This document shows, piece after piece, positions 26,970 through 36,770 of a stretch of DNA of 42,378 bases (position 1 is the stretch's first letter; each line of letters opens with the position of its first letter). A program made the position numbers and the translations under genes. Source of the DNA: Bradyrhizobium sp. 190. Its GTDB lineage: Bacteria > Pseudomonadota > Alphaproteobacteria > Rhizobiales > Xanthobacteraceae. Where the stretch lies: positions 1-42,378 of the forward strand of contig NZ_JADPJL010000064.1 in assembly GCF_023073415.1 (NCBI RefSeq). The letters are read 5' to 3'. The notes beneath the pieces are model-generated. The model did not search any database, had not been told where the DNA came from, and worked only from the letters and a program-made list of their open reading frames with translations.

Positions 26970-26984
26970 ATACCAAATTGGCAT
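26970..26984. promoter_or_regulatory. Candidate LysR operator ATACCAAATTGGCAT
   Basis: A nearly perfect 15-bp palindrome with T-N11-A geometry that ends 50 bp before the hglS ATG. The nine central bases CCAAATTGG are identical to the centre of box copy 4, and the flanking AT dinucleotides also match. It lacks the second GGTATTGGC half found in the full boxes. It may be the autoregulatory site of the adjacent LysR protein. Confidence 0.45.
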
Positions 26985-27034
26985 GACTCGGGAAGCGCTG
27001 CACAGGGCAGCGACAACCAGTAACGGAGCTATTG

Positions 27035-28432
27035 ATGGTCGCACGACACGTTCATCCTGACAGCATCCGCGACCTGTTCTCGCGCGCAATGTCCGACATG
27101 TATCGCGCGGAAGTTCCGCAATACGGGACACTCTTGGAGCTTGTTGCTGACGTAAATGCCGTGACATTGCGCGCCGATTCTGCCTTACGTGCGATGCTCG
27201 AACAGGGCTGCGAAATCGAGAGACTGGGTATAGAGCGTCATGGTGCTATCCGGCTGGGCGCGGCCCAAGAGCTGTTTGATATGCGCCGCGTGTTTGCGGT
27301 CATGGGCATGTACCCCGTCGGCTATTATGATTTATCGATCGCTGGTGTGCCGGTTCATTCCACTGCCTTTCGTCCTATCGCGGAAGGAGCGCTTCGCCGC
27401 AATCCGTTTCGGGTGTTTACATCTCTACTTCGTCTCGACTTGATTGAAGATTTAGCGCTGCGCGCCGAGGCCGAGGCGATCCTGGCTGCTCGCCAAATTT
27501 TTACGCCACGTGTTCTCGAACTCGTCGACGTGTTCGAGGCCGAAGGCGGGCTGACTCGGCCGGAAGCGGAGGAGTTCGTTCGCGCGACGCTGGATACCTT
27601 TCGCTGGCACAGTGTGGCGACCGTCGACCTTGATACCTATCAAAAGCTGCATCGTACCCACCGCTTGGTTGCTGACATCGTCAGTTTTAAGGGTCCACAT
27701 ATCAACCATCTCACTCCGCGGACTTTGGATATCGATGCCGTCCAGGCGGGCATGCCGCAATGTGGCATTACTCCCAAGGCGGTCATCGAGGGGCCGCCGC
27801 GTCGCAAGTGTCCGATCCTCCTGCGGCAAACCAGCTTCAAGGCGTTGGACGAGCCGATCGCCTTCAGCCATAGCGCGGGCAATGTTGCGTCAGGCACTCA
27901 TACGGCGCGCTTCGGTGAAATCGAGCAGCGCGGCGTCGCGCTCACGACAACGGGGCGGAGCCTTTATGATCAGTTGCTAGCCACTGTTCGTCGCGATGTT
28001 CAGCTCGGCGCCCTCGATCCGAATGCGGTAGCTTATGAAGTGGAGCTCTCAGAGCGCTTCCAATCTTTTCCGGACGACTGGGCTGAACTTCGTCGCAGGG
28101 GCCTCGCCTTCTTCCGTTATTCGGCAACCGCGACCGGACTCACATCAAGCCCCTGCTGCGAGTCACTGTGCGAACTGATCGCGCGCGGCTTCTTGCGATT
28201 TGACCCGATCGTGTATGAGGATTTCCTGCCCGTCAGCGCAGCCGGCATATTCCAGTCAAACCTCGGCACCGATGAGCAGAAGAATTATTCCGCGCACTCC
28301 AATCGCGGTCAGTTCGAAGAGGCGCTCGGCGCCGTAGTTCAGGACGAATTGGAGCTCTATGAGAAGGGGGAGAAGGTCTCGCTTGAGCGGGCGCTGAAGC
28401 AGCTTGGATCTCCACAAATCGCCTTTGCGTAA
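27035..28432 (+). CDS. hglS: 2-oxoadipate dioxygenase/decarboxylase (HglS, DUF1338)
   Basis: A 465-residue protein of the DUF1338/YdcJ family. Characterised members (HglS of Pseudomonas putida) use Fe(II) and O2 to turn 2-oxoadipate into D-2-hydroxyglutarate in lysine catabolism. The probable metal/substrate residues are present: His69 and Arg73 in ERHGAIRLG, His225 in GPHINHLTPR, and Glu295 in FGEIEQRG. Length is normal. The start is ATG 27035, just after a TTG that would add one residue; GGAG lies upstream. It is first in an operon with the semialdehyde dehydrogenase and aminotransferase that make its substrate, and divergent from a LysR gene. Confidence 0.88.
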   Translation: MVARHVHPDSIRDLFSRAMSDMYRAEVPQYGTLLELVADVNAVTLRADSALRAMLEQGCEIERLGIERHGAIRLGAAQELFDMRRVFAVMGMYPVGYYDLSIAGVPVHSTAFRPIAEGALRRNPFRVFTSLLRLDLIEDLALRAEAEAILAARQIFTPRVLELVDVFEAEGGLTRPEAEEFVRATLDTFRWHSVATVDLDTYQKLHRTHRLVADIVSFKGPHINHLTPRTLDIDAVQAGMPQCGITPKAVIEGPPRRKCPILLRQTSFKALDEPIAFSHSAGNVASGTHTARFGEIEQRGVALTTTGRSLYDQLLATVRRDVQLGALDPNAVAYEVELSERFQSFPDDWAELRRRGLAFFRYSATATGLTSSPCCESLCELIARGFLRFDPIVYEDFLPVSAAGIFQSNLGTDEQKNYSAHSNRGQFEEALGAVVQDELELYEKGEKVSLERALKQLGSPQIAFA

Positions 28433-28529
28433 AGGAAGAATGCGCGTGACGTGCGCTGCTTTGCGACGCAAGAGCCCCGCAACCTAGTTTCCCGGCATCT
28501 GCCAATCACCACGACTCTGGAAGGCCGCA

Positions 28530-30095
28530 ATGTCCATTGAAACGAATATACAAATTGAAGCTAATAAGCTCGATCTGTCGGATGAAGTCGACAGGCTGCT
28601 CACGGAGTTTGGCGTCATCAGACCGCGCTACAAACATGGTTCGCTCAAGGTGCGTACCCCGATCACCGGCAAAACCATCGGACAGGTTCAGGAAACAAGC
28701 ACCAATGATTCTGTCGCCATTATCGAGGCGGCGCATACGGCGTTCCGGGTATGGAGATTGGTGCCGCCGCCAAAGCGCGGCGAGCTTGTACGTTTGCTCG
28801 GCGAAGAATTGCGCGCCAACAAAGAGGCTCTGGGCCGGTTGGTCTCGATTGAGGTCGGGAAAATCGTATCGGAGGGGCTTGGTGAAGTCCAGGAGATGAT
28901 CGATATCTGCGATTTCGCCGTCGGGCTGTCCCGCCAGCTCTATGGCCTCACCATAGCGACCGAACGCGGCGAGCATCGGATGATGGAAAGTTGGCATCCT
29001 CTCGGCGCCACCGGTATCATTTCAGCGTTCAATTTTCCAGTTGCGGTGTGGGCGTGGAATGCGGCGCTCGCGCTCGTGTGCGGAAACAGCATCGTCTGGA
29101 AGCCGTCAGAGAAGACGCCGTTGACGGCGCTCGTAACCCAGGCGTTGTTTGAACGCGCCGTGACGCGCTTCAACCAGAGCGGCCGGATCGCGCCGGCGGG
29201 GCTCTCCGCAGTGCTGTTGGGCGGGCGTGAGATCGGCGAACTTCTCGTCGAGCATCCAAGGGTGGCCTTGGTTTCCGCCACCGGATCGACGGCCATGGGC
29301 CGTGCGGTCGGACCGCGGATTGCTCAACGCTTCGCACGCGCGATTCTTGAGCTTGGCGGCAACAACGCCGCGATCGTTGCGCCGACGGCCGATCTGAATT
29401 TGACGTTGCGCGGTGTTGCCTTCGCCGCAATGGGCACAGCCGGCCAGCGCTGCACGACGTTGCGCCGCCTGTTCGTTCACGGAAGCATCTACGACGCTTT
29501 CCTACCGCGCCTGAAGTGCGCCTACGCATCCGTTACCATTGGCAACCCACTTCATTGCGCAACGCTTGTTGGTCCGCTGATCGATAAGAAAGCCTATCAC
29601 AGCATGGTACGCGCACTTGAAGACGCAACGTCTGCCGGTGGCACCGTTCATGGCGGTGAGCGCGTAGCCGTCGAGGAGGCGGATGAAGCCTACTATGTCC
29701 GTCCTGCCCTGGTCGAGATGGCGTGCCAAACGGGACCGGTTGAGCACGAAACCTTCGCGCCAATCCTCTACGTGATGAAGTACAACGATTTGGACGCGGT
29801 ACTGGCGTTGCATAACGGCGTTCCGCAGGGCCTCTCATCCTCGATTTTCACCAATGATTTGCGTGAGGCCGAGACGTTCCTGTCGGCGCGTGGTTCTGAT
29901 TGCGGCATTGCCAACGTCAATATCGGGCCATCTGGAGCCGAAATCGGCGGCGCATTCGGTGGTGAGAAAGAGACCGGCGGCGGGCGTGAATCCGGATCCG
30001 ATGCATGGAAGGTCTATATGCGGCGCGCGACGAACACTATCAATTACGGCGGGACGCTGCCGCTCGCCCAAGGCGTGAAGTTCGATCTCGTATGA
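28530..30095 (+). CDS. amaB: L-aminoadipate-semialdehyde dehydrogenase (ALDH7/AmaB type)
   Basis: A 521-residue aldehyde dehydrogenase of the ALDH7 (antiquitin, AmaB/PcD) group, which oxidises 2-aminoadipate 6-semialdehyde (in equilibrium with Delta1-piperideine-6-carboxylate) to 2-aminoadipate. Visible are FNFPVAVWAWNAALA, WKPSEKTPLTALV, SATGSTAMGRAVGPR, the general base Glu274 in LELGGNNAA and the nucleophile Cys308 in GTAGQRCTTLRRLF. The ALDH7 signature GPSGAEIGGAFGGEKETGGG is followed by SGSDAWKVYMRRATNT. All key residues are intact. It lies 97 bp after hglS and 13 bp before the aminotransferase. Confidence 0.9.
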   Translation: MSIETNIQIEANKLDLSDEVDRLLTEFGVIRPRYKHGSLKVRTPITGKTIGQVQETSTNDSVAIIEAAHTAFRVWRLVPPPKRGELVRLLGEELRANKEALGRLVSIEVGKIVSEGLGEVQEMIDICDFAVGLSRQLYGLTIATERGEHRMMESWHPLGATGIISAFNFPVAVWAWNAALALVCGNSIVWKPSEKTPLTALVTQALFERAVTRFNQSGRIAPAGLSAVLLGGREIGELLVEHPRVALVSATGSTAMGRAVGPRIAQRFARAILELGGNNAAIVAPTADLNLTLRGVAFAAMGTAGQRCTTLRRLFVHGSIYDAFLPRLKCAYASVTIGNPLHCATLVGPLIDKKAYHSMVRALEDATSAGGTVHGGERVAVEEADEAYYVRPALVEMACQTGPVEHETFAPILYVMKYNDLDAVLALHNGVPQGLSSSIFTNDLREAETFLSARGSDCGIANVNIGPSGAEIGGAFGGEKETGGGRESGSDAWKVYMRRATNTINYGGTLPLAQGVKFDLV

Positions 30096-30108
30096 GTGAG
30101 GATCACAC

Positions 30109-31341
30109 GTGAACGCTCCCGTTCAACCGCCACCAACCCCATTCCGGCCGGCGAGCCGTCTTGCGCCGATAGGCGTCTCGAAGATCCTGAAGATCACGGG
30201 CCTCGCCACGGAGCTCAAGTGTCAGGGGAGGGACGTTATCGTTCTCGGCACAGGCGAGCCCGATTTCGACACACCGCAGCATGTCAAGGACGCGGCGAAG
30301 CGCGCGATGGATGCCGGTGCGACCAAATACACGGCATTGGACGGCACGCCTGAACTGAAAGCCGCGATCCGCGCGAAGTTCAAGCGCGACAACGGCCTGG
30401 ACTTCCGGCAGGACGAAATTACCGTTTCGGCAGGCGCCAAGCAGATCCTCTTCAATGCAATGATGGCGACGCTCGAAGCCGGCGACGAAGTCATCATCCC
30501 GACGCCGTACTGGGTAACCTATGCCGACATCGTATTGATCATGGGCGGCAAGCCGGTGTTCGTCCCGTGTCAAGAAAACAACGGTTTCCGCCTCAACCCC
30601 GAGGATCTCGCGCGGGCAATCACGCCGCGCACGCGCTGGGTTATTTTGAACTCACCGTCCAATCCAACCGGTGCGGCCTATTCGGAGGCAAACTACCGAC
30701 CGATCCTGGACGTGTTGCTGAAGCATCCTGACGTCTGGCTCATGGTGGACGACATCTACGAGCATATCGTCTACGGCGACTTCCGTTTCGTGACGCCGGC
30801 CGCGATCGAGCCTTCCCTCCGCGACCGCACCCTGACGGTCAACGGTGTCTCCAAGGCCTATGCCATGACGGGCTGGCGGATTGGCTATGCGGGCGGCCCG
30901 AGCCCGCTCATTCGCGCCATGGCGGTCGTCCAGAGTCAATCGACGTCGTGTCCATCGTCGATCAGCCAGGCTGCCGCCATCGCAGCGCTGTACAGCCCGG
31001 TGGATATAGTCGCGGAGCGATGCCGCTCGTTCCAACTGCGACGCGATCTCGTGGTGGCTGCACTGAACGGAATCGAAGGTATTACCTGTCGTATGCCCGA
31101 GGGTGCGTTCTACACATTCGCCAGTTGCGCGGGAGTGATGGGCAGGAAGACGCCGGATGGCGAATGCATCAACAGCGATGCCGATTTCGCGGAATATCTC
31201 CTGCGTAGTGTCGGCGTCGCCGTGGTACCGGGATCTGCGTTCGGGCTGGGCCCGCATTTTCGCATCTCTTACGCCACTTCGGCTTCGGAGCTCAAGGAAG
31301 CCTGCCAGCGGATTGCGGTTGCGACGGGTCGACTGGGTTAA
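30109..31341 (+). CDS. Class I aminotransferase (aspartate/aminoadipate type)
   Basis: A 410-residue PLP enzyme of fold type I. It has GTGEPDFDTPQHVK, KYTALDGTPELKAAI, TPYWVTYADI, NSPSNPTGAAYS (cofactor Asn), VDDIYEHIVYG (cofactor Asp and Tyr), the Schiff-base Lys249 in NGVSKAYAMTGWRIGY, and a C-terminal Arg in FRISYATS that binds the alpha-carboxylate. The start is a GTG, 13 bp after amaB. The operon suggests that it converts 2-aminoadipate to 2-oxoadipate with 2-oxoglutarate as acceptor; by sequence alone it would be called an aspartate aminotransferase. A strong terminator follows 120 bp downstream. Confidence 0.87.
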   Translation: MNAPVQPPPTPFRPASRLAPIGVSKILKITGLATELKCQGRDVIVLGTGEPDFDTPQHVKDAAKRAMDAGATKYTALDGTPELKAAIRAKFKRDNGLDFRQDEITVSAGAKQILFNAMMATLEAGDEVIIPTPYWVTYADIVLIMGGKPVFVPCQENNGFRLNPEDLARAITPRTRWVILNSPSNPTGAAYSEANYRPILDVLLKHPDVWLMVDDIYEHIVYGDFRFVTPAAIEPSLRDRTLTVNGVSKAYAMTGWRIGYAGGPSPLIRAMAVVQSQSTSCPSSISQAAAIAALYSPVDIVAERCRSFQLRRDLVVAALNGIEGITCRMPEGAFYTFASCAGVMGRKTPDGECINSDADFAEYLLRSVGVAVVPGSAFGLGPHFRISYATSASELKEACQRIAVATGRLG

Positions 31342-31460
31342 CCATGTGGGTCTTCGTACAACGGAGCGTGGTTGGTGATTGTGACTTCCTGAGGCCGACC
31401 GTCCCCTGATCGATCTTCCGAGTTGTTCGTCGTACTGTTCCTCCCTCGACGAACGAAACT

Positions 31461-31495
31461 GGCCGCTCCGTTTTTGCGGAGCGGCCCCTTTTTTT
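31461..31495 (+). terminator. Rho-independent terminator after the hglS-amaB-aminotransferase operon
   Basis: A perfect 10-bp stem, GGCCGCTCCG with CGGAGCGGCC, closed by a 6-base loop and followed by CC and seven T residues. It lies between the aminotransferase and glutamate dehydrogenase genes, so the latter needs its own promoter within the next 55 bp or depends on read-through. Confidence 0.9.
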
Positions 31496-31549
31496 CGAAC
31501 CTCGACCCTCCAATTGGCCTCATCGTTAATCGAGTTGGATGACTGACCT

Positions 31550-32815
31550 ATGAACAAATCAATCTATAGCGGGCCCGTGTTCGAAATGGCTACGAAGCAA
31601 TTCGAGCGGGTTGCCGATCACCTCCAAATCCTGGAGATGGACAGGGACCGACTGCTGTATCCGAAGCGCGCAATCGCTGTCTCGTGCCCAATTCACAGGG
31701 ATGACGGCCGCACAGAGGTCTATCAGGGCTACCGTGTACAACATCACCTTACTCTGGGGCCAACCAAGGGCGGAACGCGGTTCGCGCCATCGGTCGATAT
31801 TGGTGAAGTCGCCGCCTTGGCCATTTGGATGAGCTGGAAATGTGCGCTCGCGGGTCTTCCCTACGGTGGGGCAAAAGGGGGCATTACTGTGGATCCGTAT
31901 TCGTTGTCACCGCGCGAGCTGCAGGCGCTGTCCCGACGCTACATGCAGGAGATGATTCCTTTTGTCGGTCCACATACCGACGTTATGGCTCCCGATATGG
32001 GCACCAACGAGCAGATCATGGCATGGTTTATGGATACCTATTCGATGTACCAGGGGCAAACGATTAACGAGATCGTCACGGGAAAACCAATATCAACAGG
32101 AGGCACGCTGGGCCGCCGCGAAGCTACGGGTCGGGGAGTTGCTTATCTGGTCGGTCGCGCGCTCGAGCACCTTGGGATTGCCGCGGGCAACGCGACGGCC
32201 ATTGTGCAAGGTTTCGGCAATGTCGGGTCGGTTACAGCGTATTCCCTTGCCGAACGAGGGGTTAAGATCGTCGGTGTCAGTGATCACACGGCCGCATACT
32301 ATGATCCCGCCGGTCTCGATGTTGGTGAGCTACAACGTCACATTGCGGAACGCGGACGGTTTTCGGGGTTCTCCGCTCAGAGCCTAATTGACCCATCCGA
32401 GCTGTTGGTCAGAACGTGCGATGTCCTCGTACCGGCCGCGATCGAGCAGGTCATTACTGGCGACAATGCCTCGCAACTAAAGTGTCGCATTCTAGCCGAG
32501 GGCGCTAATGGTCCAACCACACCCGAGGCTGACTCTATACTGGATCAACGAGGCGGTGAGATATTTGTATTGCCTGACATTCTCTGCAACTCAGGAGGAG
32601 TCATCGTCAGCTATTTCGAATGGGTGCAAGATCTCCAGCGGCTGTTTTGGGAGGAAGCCGAGGTATTCGATCGCCTGCACCGAATTCTCGAGCGCTCCTT
32701 TCAGCAAACGATAGCTCGCGCAAGGCGCGATCGCATCTCGCATCGAATGGCGGCGATGGCAATTGGCGTCAGCGTGGTGCAATCTGCCAAGCGAACCAGA
32801 GGCCTTTTTCCTTGA
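31550..32815 (+). CDS. gdhA: Glutamate dehydrogenase (Glu/Leu/Phe/Val family)
   Basis: A 421-residue enzyme interconverting glutamate with 2-oxoglutarate and ammonia. The substrate site is visible as GPTKGGTRFAPSVD, Lys97 in MSWKCALAGLPYGGAKGG with Lys109, and PHTDVMAPDMGTNEQIMAW. The NAD(P) fold follows at IVQGFGNVGSVTAYSLAERG, and then ILAEGANGPTTPEAD and the conserved SYFEWVQDLQR. The length matches hexameric catabolic GDHs. Next to the aminoadipate aminotransferase it could regenerate 2-oxoglutarate from the glutamate formed. It stands after a terminator and has AT-richer codon use than the ALDH at 2479. Confidence 0.92.
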   Translation: MNKSIYSGPVFEMATKQFERVADHLQILEMDRDRLLYPKRAIAVSCPIHRDDGRTEVYQGYRVQHHLTLGPTKGGTRFAPSVDIGEVAALAIWMSWKCALAGLPYGGAKGGITVDPYSLSPRELQALSRRYMQEMIPFVGPHTDVMAPDMGTNEQIMAWFMDTYSMYQGQTINEIVTGKPISTGGTLGRREATGRGVAYLVGRALEHLGIAAGNATAIVQGFGNVGSVTAYSLAERGVKIVGVSDHTAAYYDPAGLDVGELQRHIAERGRFSGFSAQSLIDPSELLVRTCDVLVPAAIEQVITGDNASQLKCRILAEGANGPTTPEADSILDQRGGEIFVLPDILCNSGGVIVSYFEWVQDLQRLFWEEAEVFDRLHRILERSFQQTIARARRDRISHRMAAMAIGVSVVQSAKRTRGLFP

Positions 32816-32959
32816 TCTTCTTGGTTTGCATGCTCCGATCAGTGTGACGAGACGGGAAGCTCGGTGAGACGGCGGATTGTGTGGAGACTGGCACAGGCGT
32901 CAGGATGGAAGAATACAGTTCGTTCCGCGGAACTCACTGATCTTCTCGCGGCCTACAGG

Positions 32960-33120
32960 AAAAGCAGGTCGCCCCGGCATCGAGTGCCGTTGCGTCATCC
33001 GGCCGCTGTTGCTCAAGCACATCTACGGCTTGCCCGGAGGGGCCTGCCAGCGCTGGGTCGACGGTCCGTATTTGCGCCACTTCATCGCTCTGAGTTTTTC
33101 CAGCACGAGTCTCTGAACTC
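32960..33120 (+). pseudogene. IS5-type transposase N-terminal fragment
   Basis: The plus strand reads AGRPGIECRCVIRPLLLKH, then IYGLPGGACQRWVDGPYL and, after a shift, FFQHESL. This matches the N-terminal DUF772-like region of IS5-group transposases (hallmark HMYGLSDE, RWVENPYWQ, GEEFFQH). About 50 codons remain. Confidence 0.6.
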
Positions 33121-33234
33121 AGCTATTCCGGCGAGGCGTTCCCTACCAAGATGACAGAGACGAGCACGCGTTATGGGTGGCCGCTCACCAAGAAGTGGCG
33201 AATCAAACGAGGCTGGAGAGTCAGACGGAAGCTA

Positions 33235-33735
33235 AAGCGACGCCTCAGCCAATCCGCTCCAAGCCCTTGGTAAAGCGCGGACCGACATAGAACTTTGCCG
33301 TGTTGCCCATTCGTGCGACCTGGGCGTTCCATCGAGCGTGCGGATCACGTGCGCAGGCGAACCGATGATCAGCGAGCGCCCGGCAAACTTCTTGCCCCCG
33401 GTGATGACGGATCCCGCGCCGACAATACTGTTGCGGCTGATCCTGGCGCCATTCATCACGATCGCCCATGCCGACAAGCGCGCCATCCTCGAGCGTGCAG
33501 CCGTGAAAGATGACGTTGAGGCCTAGGGTGCAATTCTTCCCGATGACGAGCGGAAAGCCATCCTGCACGTGGGAGCCTTCGCCGACCTCGATCCCGTCAT
33601 TGTCGCCGCGCCGAACAAGACATTGGTGCTGGGTTTCAACCGCACGCAGCCGATCACGGTGCGGTGTCGGCAATGAAATAGTTGCCATCGGCGGGAAGGT
33701 CGGTCGCCTGCCCATCGAGCTCGTAGATCGCCATC
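33235..33735 (-). pseudogene. Gamma-carbonic anhydrase/PaaY-type hexapeptide protein, frameshifted
   Basis: Minus-strand frames in turn give YELDGQ, NYFIADTAP, VIGCVRLKPSTNVLFGA, then EVGEGSHVQDGFPLVIGKN, CTLGLNVIFHGCTLEDGAL, VGMGD, and in another frame IVMNGARISRNSIVGAGSV and FAGRSLIIGSPAHVIRTLD. This is a complete left-handed beta-helix protein broken by at least two frameshifts. It is not functional as read. Confidence 0.75.
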
Positions 33736-33958
33736 AAGGCCTCTCATGCAAGATCTTGGCATAGCAAGACGAAGATTCTCAAAAAAGGCTGCGCGCCGAG
33801 CGTTGGTCAGACCAGCACGGCGGCAGAGCGCAACGTCAAAGGAAGAAGGTGCGTTCATGATGATTCAGAAGCCCGCGGTGATGGGCGCCATCATCACGAA
33901 TTCGAAGCGGCCGGCCTCCCGCTGCCGCCGGTGCATACGATGTCGGAGTGAATATCCT

Positions 33959-34942
33959 CTAAGAATCGACAGCAACGAAACGATCTTCGGTTGTCGACTT
34001 GTAGACCGCCTCGAGCGCAGCGATCCCTCTGACTACCTCCTGGATAGGGATCGGATATTCTGTCCCGTCTACAACAAAGCGGGCGAAAGCCTCCAGTTCT
34101 GCGCGTTCGATGTCAACCGCATCGAACTGAGTCGTCTCCGTATCTTGGCCTATTGGCGCGAATGTGAGCTGTTGATAGCCATGCATCTCAGCCCAGCCGT
34201 TCGTTCCGAACACCTGCAGTCTCCAATTCCGCCCAGTCGCGGTCATCGTACTTAGGTACCCGGTACAGCCGCTTGCGAATTCGATCTGGACGTCGGTCGT
34301 GTCGTCCAAATCTATCTCCAGGATCTGCCTTCGTGATCTCGCTCTCACGCCCGCGATCGGGCCGGCGAGACCGATCATCGCATCCAAAACGTGGATGCCC
34401 ATGAGCGTCATGCCGCCAGCGGGAGTTTCCGACCCATGCGCGCGCCAATCCTCAGGCGCAAACTGCATGCCGAATGGTCCGGAAAAATTGCCCTCAAGAT
34501 GTAGAATACGCCCGAGTCGGCCGTCAGCTAAAAGGCCTTGCAAGCGCGAATACGCCGGCAGGAACCTGCGATTAAATCCGACCGCCAGTTGCTTTCCAGC
34601 GCGCCCAGCAGCATCTATTGCTTTCAAGGCTCCAGCGACGTCAAGTGCGAGCGGCTTCTCGACGAAGATGCTTAGACCGGCTGCCGCCGCCTGGCAGATC
34701 TGATCGACATGCTCGCTGTGAGGTGATGCAATTATGACGCTGTCAACAGATTTCAGAAGGTCCTGGTAGCTATCGAAAAGCGTCAGGCCTTCCTGCTGAC
34801 AGAATGCGTGGTGGTTATTCGGTGAGCGCGTATAGCCTGCTGTAAAATGTACCAGAGTACTCTTCGGCTCTCCGTCCTTCTGGATTGCCCCTACCAACCT
34901 CCGGCCCCATTGACCGAGCCCTACGATTCCTAGTTTCAGCAT
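33959..34942 (-). CDS. Gfo/Idh/MocA family NAD(P)-dependent oxidoreductase
   Basis: A 327-residue dehydrogenase. The Rossmann motif LGIVGLGQWGRRLVGA lies at the N-terminus, followed by SVDSVIIASPHSEHVDQI, the family hallmark FVEKPLALDVAGA (catalytic Lys of the EKP motif) and NRRFLPAYSRLQ. The C-terminal beta-sheet domain contains GGMTLMGIHVLDAMIGL. Relatives act on sugars, inositols or rhizopines (MocA). It lies 235 bp downstream of the GMC oxidoreductase gene on the same strand, with no clear terminator between. The substrate cannot be predicted. Confidence 0.85.
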   Translation of the reverse strand: MLKLGIVGLGQWGRRLVGAIQKDGEPKSTLVHFTAGYTRSPNNHHAFCQQEGLTLFDSYQDLLKSVDSVIIASPHSEHVDQICQAAAAGLSIFVEKPLALDVAGALKAIDAAGRAGKQLAVGFNRRFLPAYSRLQGLLADGRLGRILHLEGNFSGPFGMQFAPEDWRAHGSETPAGGMTLMGIHVLDAMIGLAGPIAGVRARSRRQILEIDLDDTTDVQIEFASGCTGYLSTMTATGRNWRLQVFGTNGWAEMHGYQQLTFAPIGQDTETTQFDAVDIERAELEAFARFVVDGTEYPIPIQEVVRGIAALEAVYKSTTEDRFVAVDS

Positions 34943-35177
34943 AAGTCACCTGCCCAAACGATTGTGTGTTTTCCAGTTGCGAGATCATACAAGAAAGAAT
35001 CGGGGTCTATACCGCTCGATGATCGACAGTCGCTTGATACGATCACCCATCACGTCGATTGCCGATCCGGCCGCGGTCCAAAGCCCTGCTATTTGCAATG
35101 GACATCAATGTTATCCTCGAAATCAGTCAATCCTTCACTCAAAGCACCAGTTAATCAGTCTTCGGTTTACGTGCAGC

Positions 35178-36770
35178 TCAGGCCGCTTTAAGCCACTCGG
35201 CAAGTCGTTCACCGACCATCATGCAGGTGGCATTCAAGTTCGAGCTGACTACGAAGGGCATGACCGATGCATCGGCAATGTAGAGATTTTGCACGCCGCG
35301 CACAGCCAGCCTGCTGTCGACGACAGATGACGGACCTGCACCCATTTTGCAGGTTCCGGCAGGGTGATAGATTCCCCGCGCCGTCTCTTTAATGAACGTT
35401 TTCAGTTCATCATCGCTCTGAAGTGATGGGCCGGGCTTGTACTCCCCGACAACGTGGTTTCGAAGCGGGGCGGTATGGAAAATCTCTCTCACGATTCGAT
35501 GTCCGGCGATGAGGGTGTCAAGATCTCGCTCGTCAGCGAAGAGATCAGGATGTATTTTAAGTGGCTCTCGAAAATCAGGTGAATCCAATTCAAGATAGCC
35601 GGAGGAATAGGGTCGGTGAACGTTGACGATTGCCATAACGGCAGGTCGGTCTAGAGATTGCGCTCCATTTAGGCTCATTTCATAAGCACCAGGCGTGAAC
35701 AGGACCTGAAAGCGCGAAAGCCGGTCCGGGCGATCCATCTTTCGCGCGAGTACAACCTGCGTCATGGGACTCGCGGCCGCGCCTTTTCCAAAGAACAACC
35801 ATTGTAAGCCGGCGGCCAGCTTCTCTATCGGTCCAACTACCATGTTTAGCGTCTTAATATCGACCCAAGCCACATGCCGCGTGCCGGCGTGATCTTGCAA
35901 ATTGCGACCGACTCCGGGAGCATCAATCAAAACGTCGATGCCCATACGACGCAATTGCTCGGAAGGCCCGATTCCCGACAACATGAGAATGTGCGGAGTG
36001 CCGAATACGCCGCCGCTCAATACAACACCCCTTCGAGCCTTGAAGGCAGTGCGATCATTACCTCTGACAACTTCGATGCCTGTCGCTTTGCGGTTCTCGA
36101 ACAGAACTCGCTGAACTTGTGTATGCAACAAAAGGCGGAAATTGCGCCGTTTGCGCGCGGGCCAAACATAAGAACGCGCCGCGCTGTATCGCGAGCCCCT
36201 TAGCTGCGACACTTGAGCGAAGCCGACACCCTCGTACTCTCCATTGTTCAGATCGGATATGTGCTTGGCGCCATGGCGGACGCATGCCTCCAGAAAGATT
36301 TTCGACATCGGATGTGCGGACCTCAAGAAGGACACGGGCTGAAAGCCGCGGTCTCCCCGCGTCGGACTCCCACCGCCCTCAAATCTCTCCGACGTGCGAA
36401 AATAGGGCAGGACGCTTCGATAATCCCAGCCCTCATTGCCAAGTGATGCCCAAGCTTCGAAATCCTCGGCACTGCCGCGGAGGAAACACATTGCATTGAT
36501 TGAGCTTGTTCCCCCCAGAACCTTTCCACGAGGCATGTAGTCGCACTGCCCCGCCCGCGTTCGATCAGGCTCGGCGGTGAAGCACCAGTCATAATTCGGA
36601 TCGCCAAATAGCGAACTCACCAGGCCAGGCATCACGACTTTGAGTGATTTGTCGGACCCACCGGCTTCCACGAGAAGCACCGATAGATTCGTATCGTCAG
36701 ACAATCTCGACGCTACGACGCTCCCGGCCGAACCCGAGCCCACTACGATGTAGTCGAACTCAAATTGCAC
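35178..36770 (-). CDS. GMC-family FAD oxidoreductase (choline/alcohol dehydrogenase-like)
   Basis: A 530-residue flavoprotein that oxidises an alcohol to the aldehyde. The FAD motif is VVGSGSAGSVVASRLS at residue 10, with the GMC signatures GKVLGGTSSINAMCFLRG and GVFGTPHILMLSGIGP. The C-terminal catalytic region has IYHPAGTCKMG with the active His and SNLNATCMMVGERLAEWL. The length is standard for BetA-like dehydrogenases. Box copy 6 sits 154 bp upstream in the same orientation, so this gene is a likely member of the box-controlled set. It is divergent from the hydroxyglutarate dehydrogenase-type gene. Confidence 0.9.
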   Translation of the reverse strand: MQFEFDYIVVGSGSAGSVVASRLSDDTNLSVLLVEAGGSDKSLKVVMPGLVSSLFGDPNYDWCFTAEPDRTRAGQCDYMPRGKVLGGTSSINAMCFLRGSAEDFEAWASLGNEGWDYRSVLPYFRTSERFEGGGSPTRGDRGFQPVSFLRSAHPMSKIFLEACVRHGAKHISDLNNGEYEGVGFAQVSQLRGSRYSAARSYVWPARKRRNFRLLLHTQVQRVLFENRKATGIEVVRGNDRTAFKARRGVVLSGGVFGTPHILMLSGIGPSEQLRRMGIDVLIDAPGVGRNLQDHAGTRHVAWVDIKTLNMVVGPIEKLAAGLQWLFFGKGAAASPMTQVVLARKMDRPDRLSRFQVLFTPGAYEMSLNGAQSLDRPAVMAIVNVHRPYSSGYLELDSPDFREPLKIHPDLFADERDLDTLIAGHRIVREIFHTAPLRNHVVGEYKPGPSLQSDDELKTFIKETARGIYHPAGTCKMGAGPSSVVDSRLAVRGVQNLYIADASVMPFVVSSNLNATCMMVGERLAEWLKAA

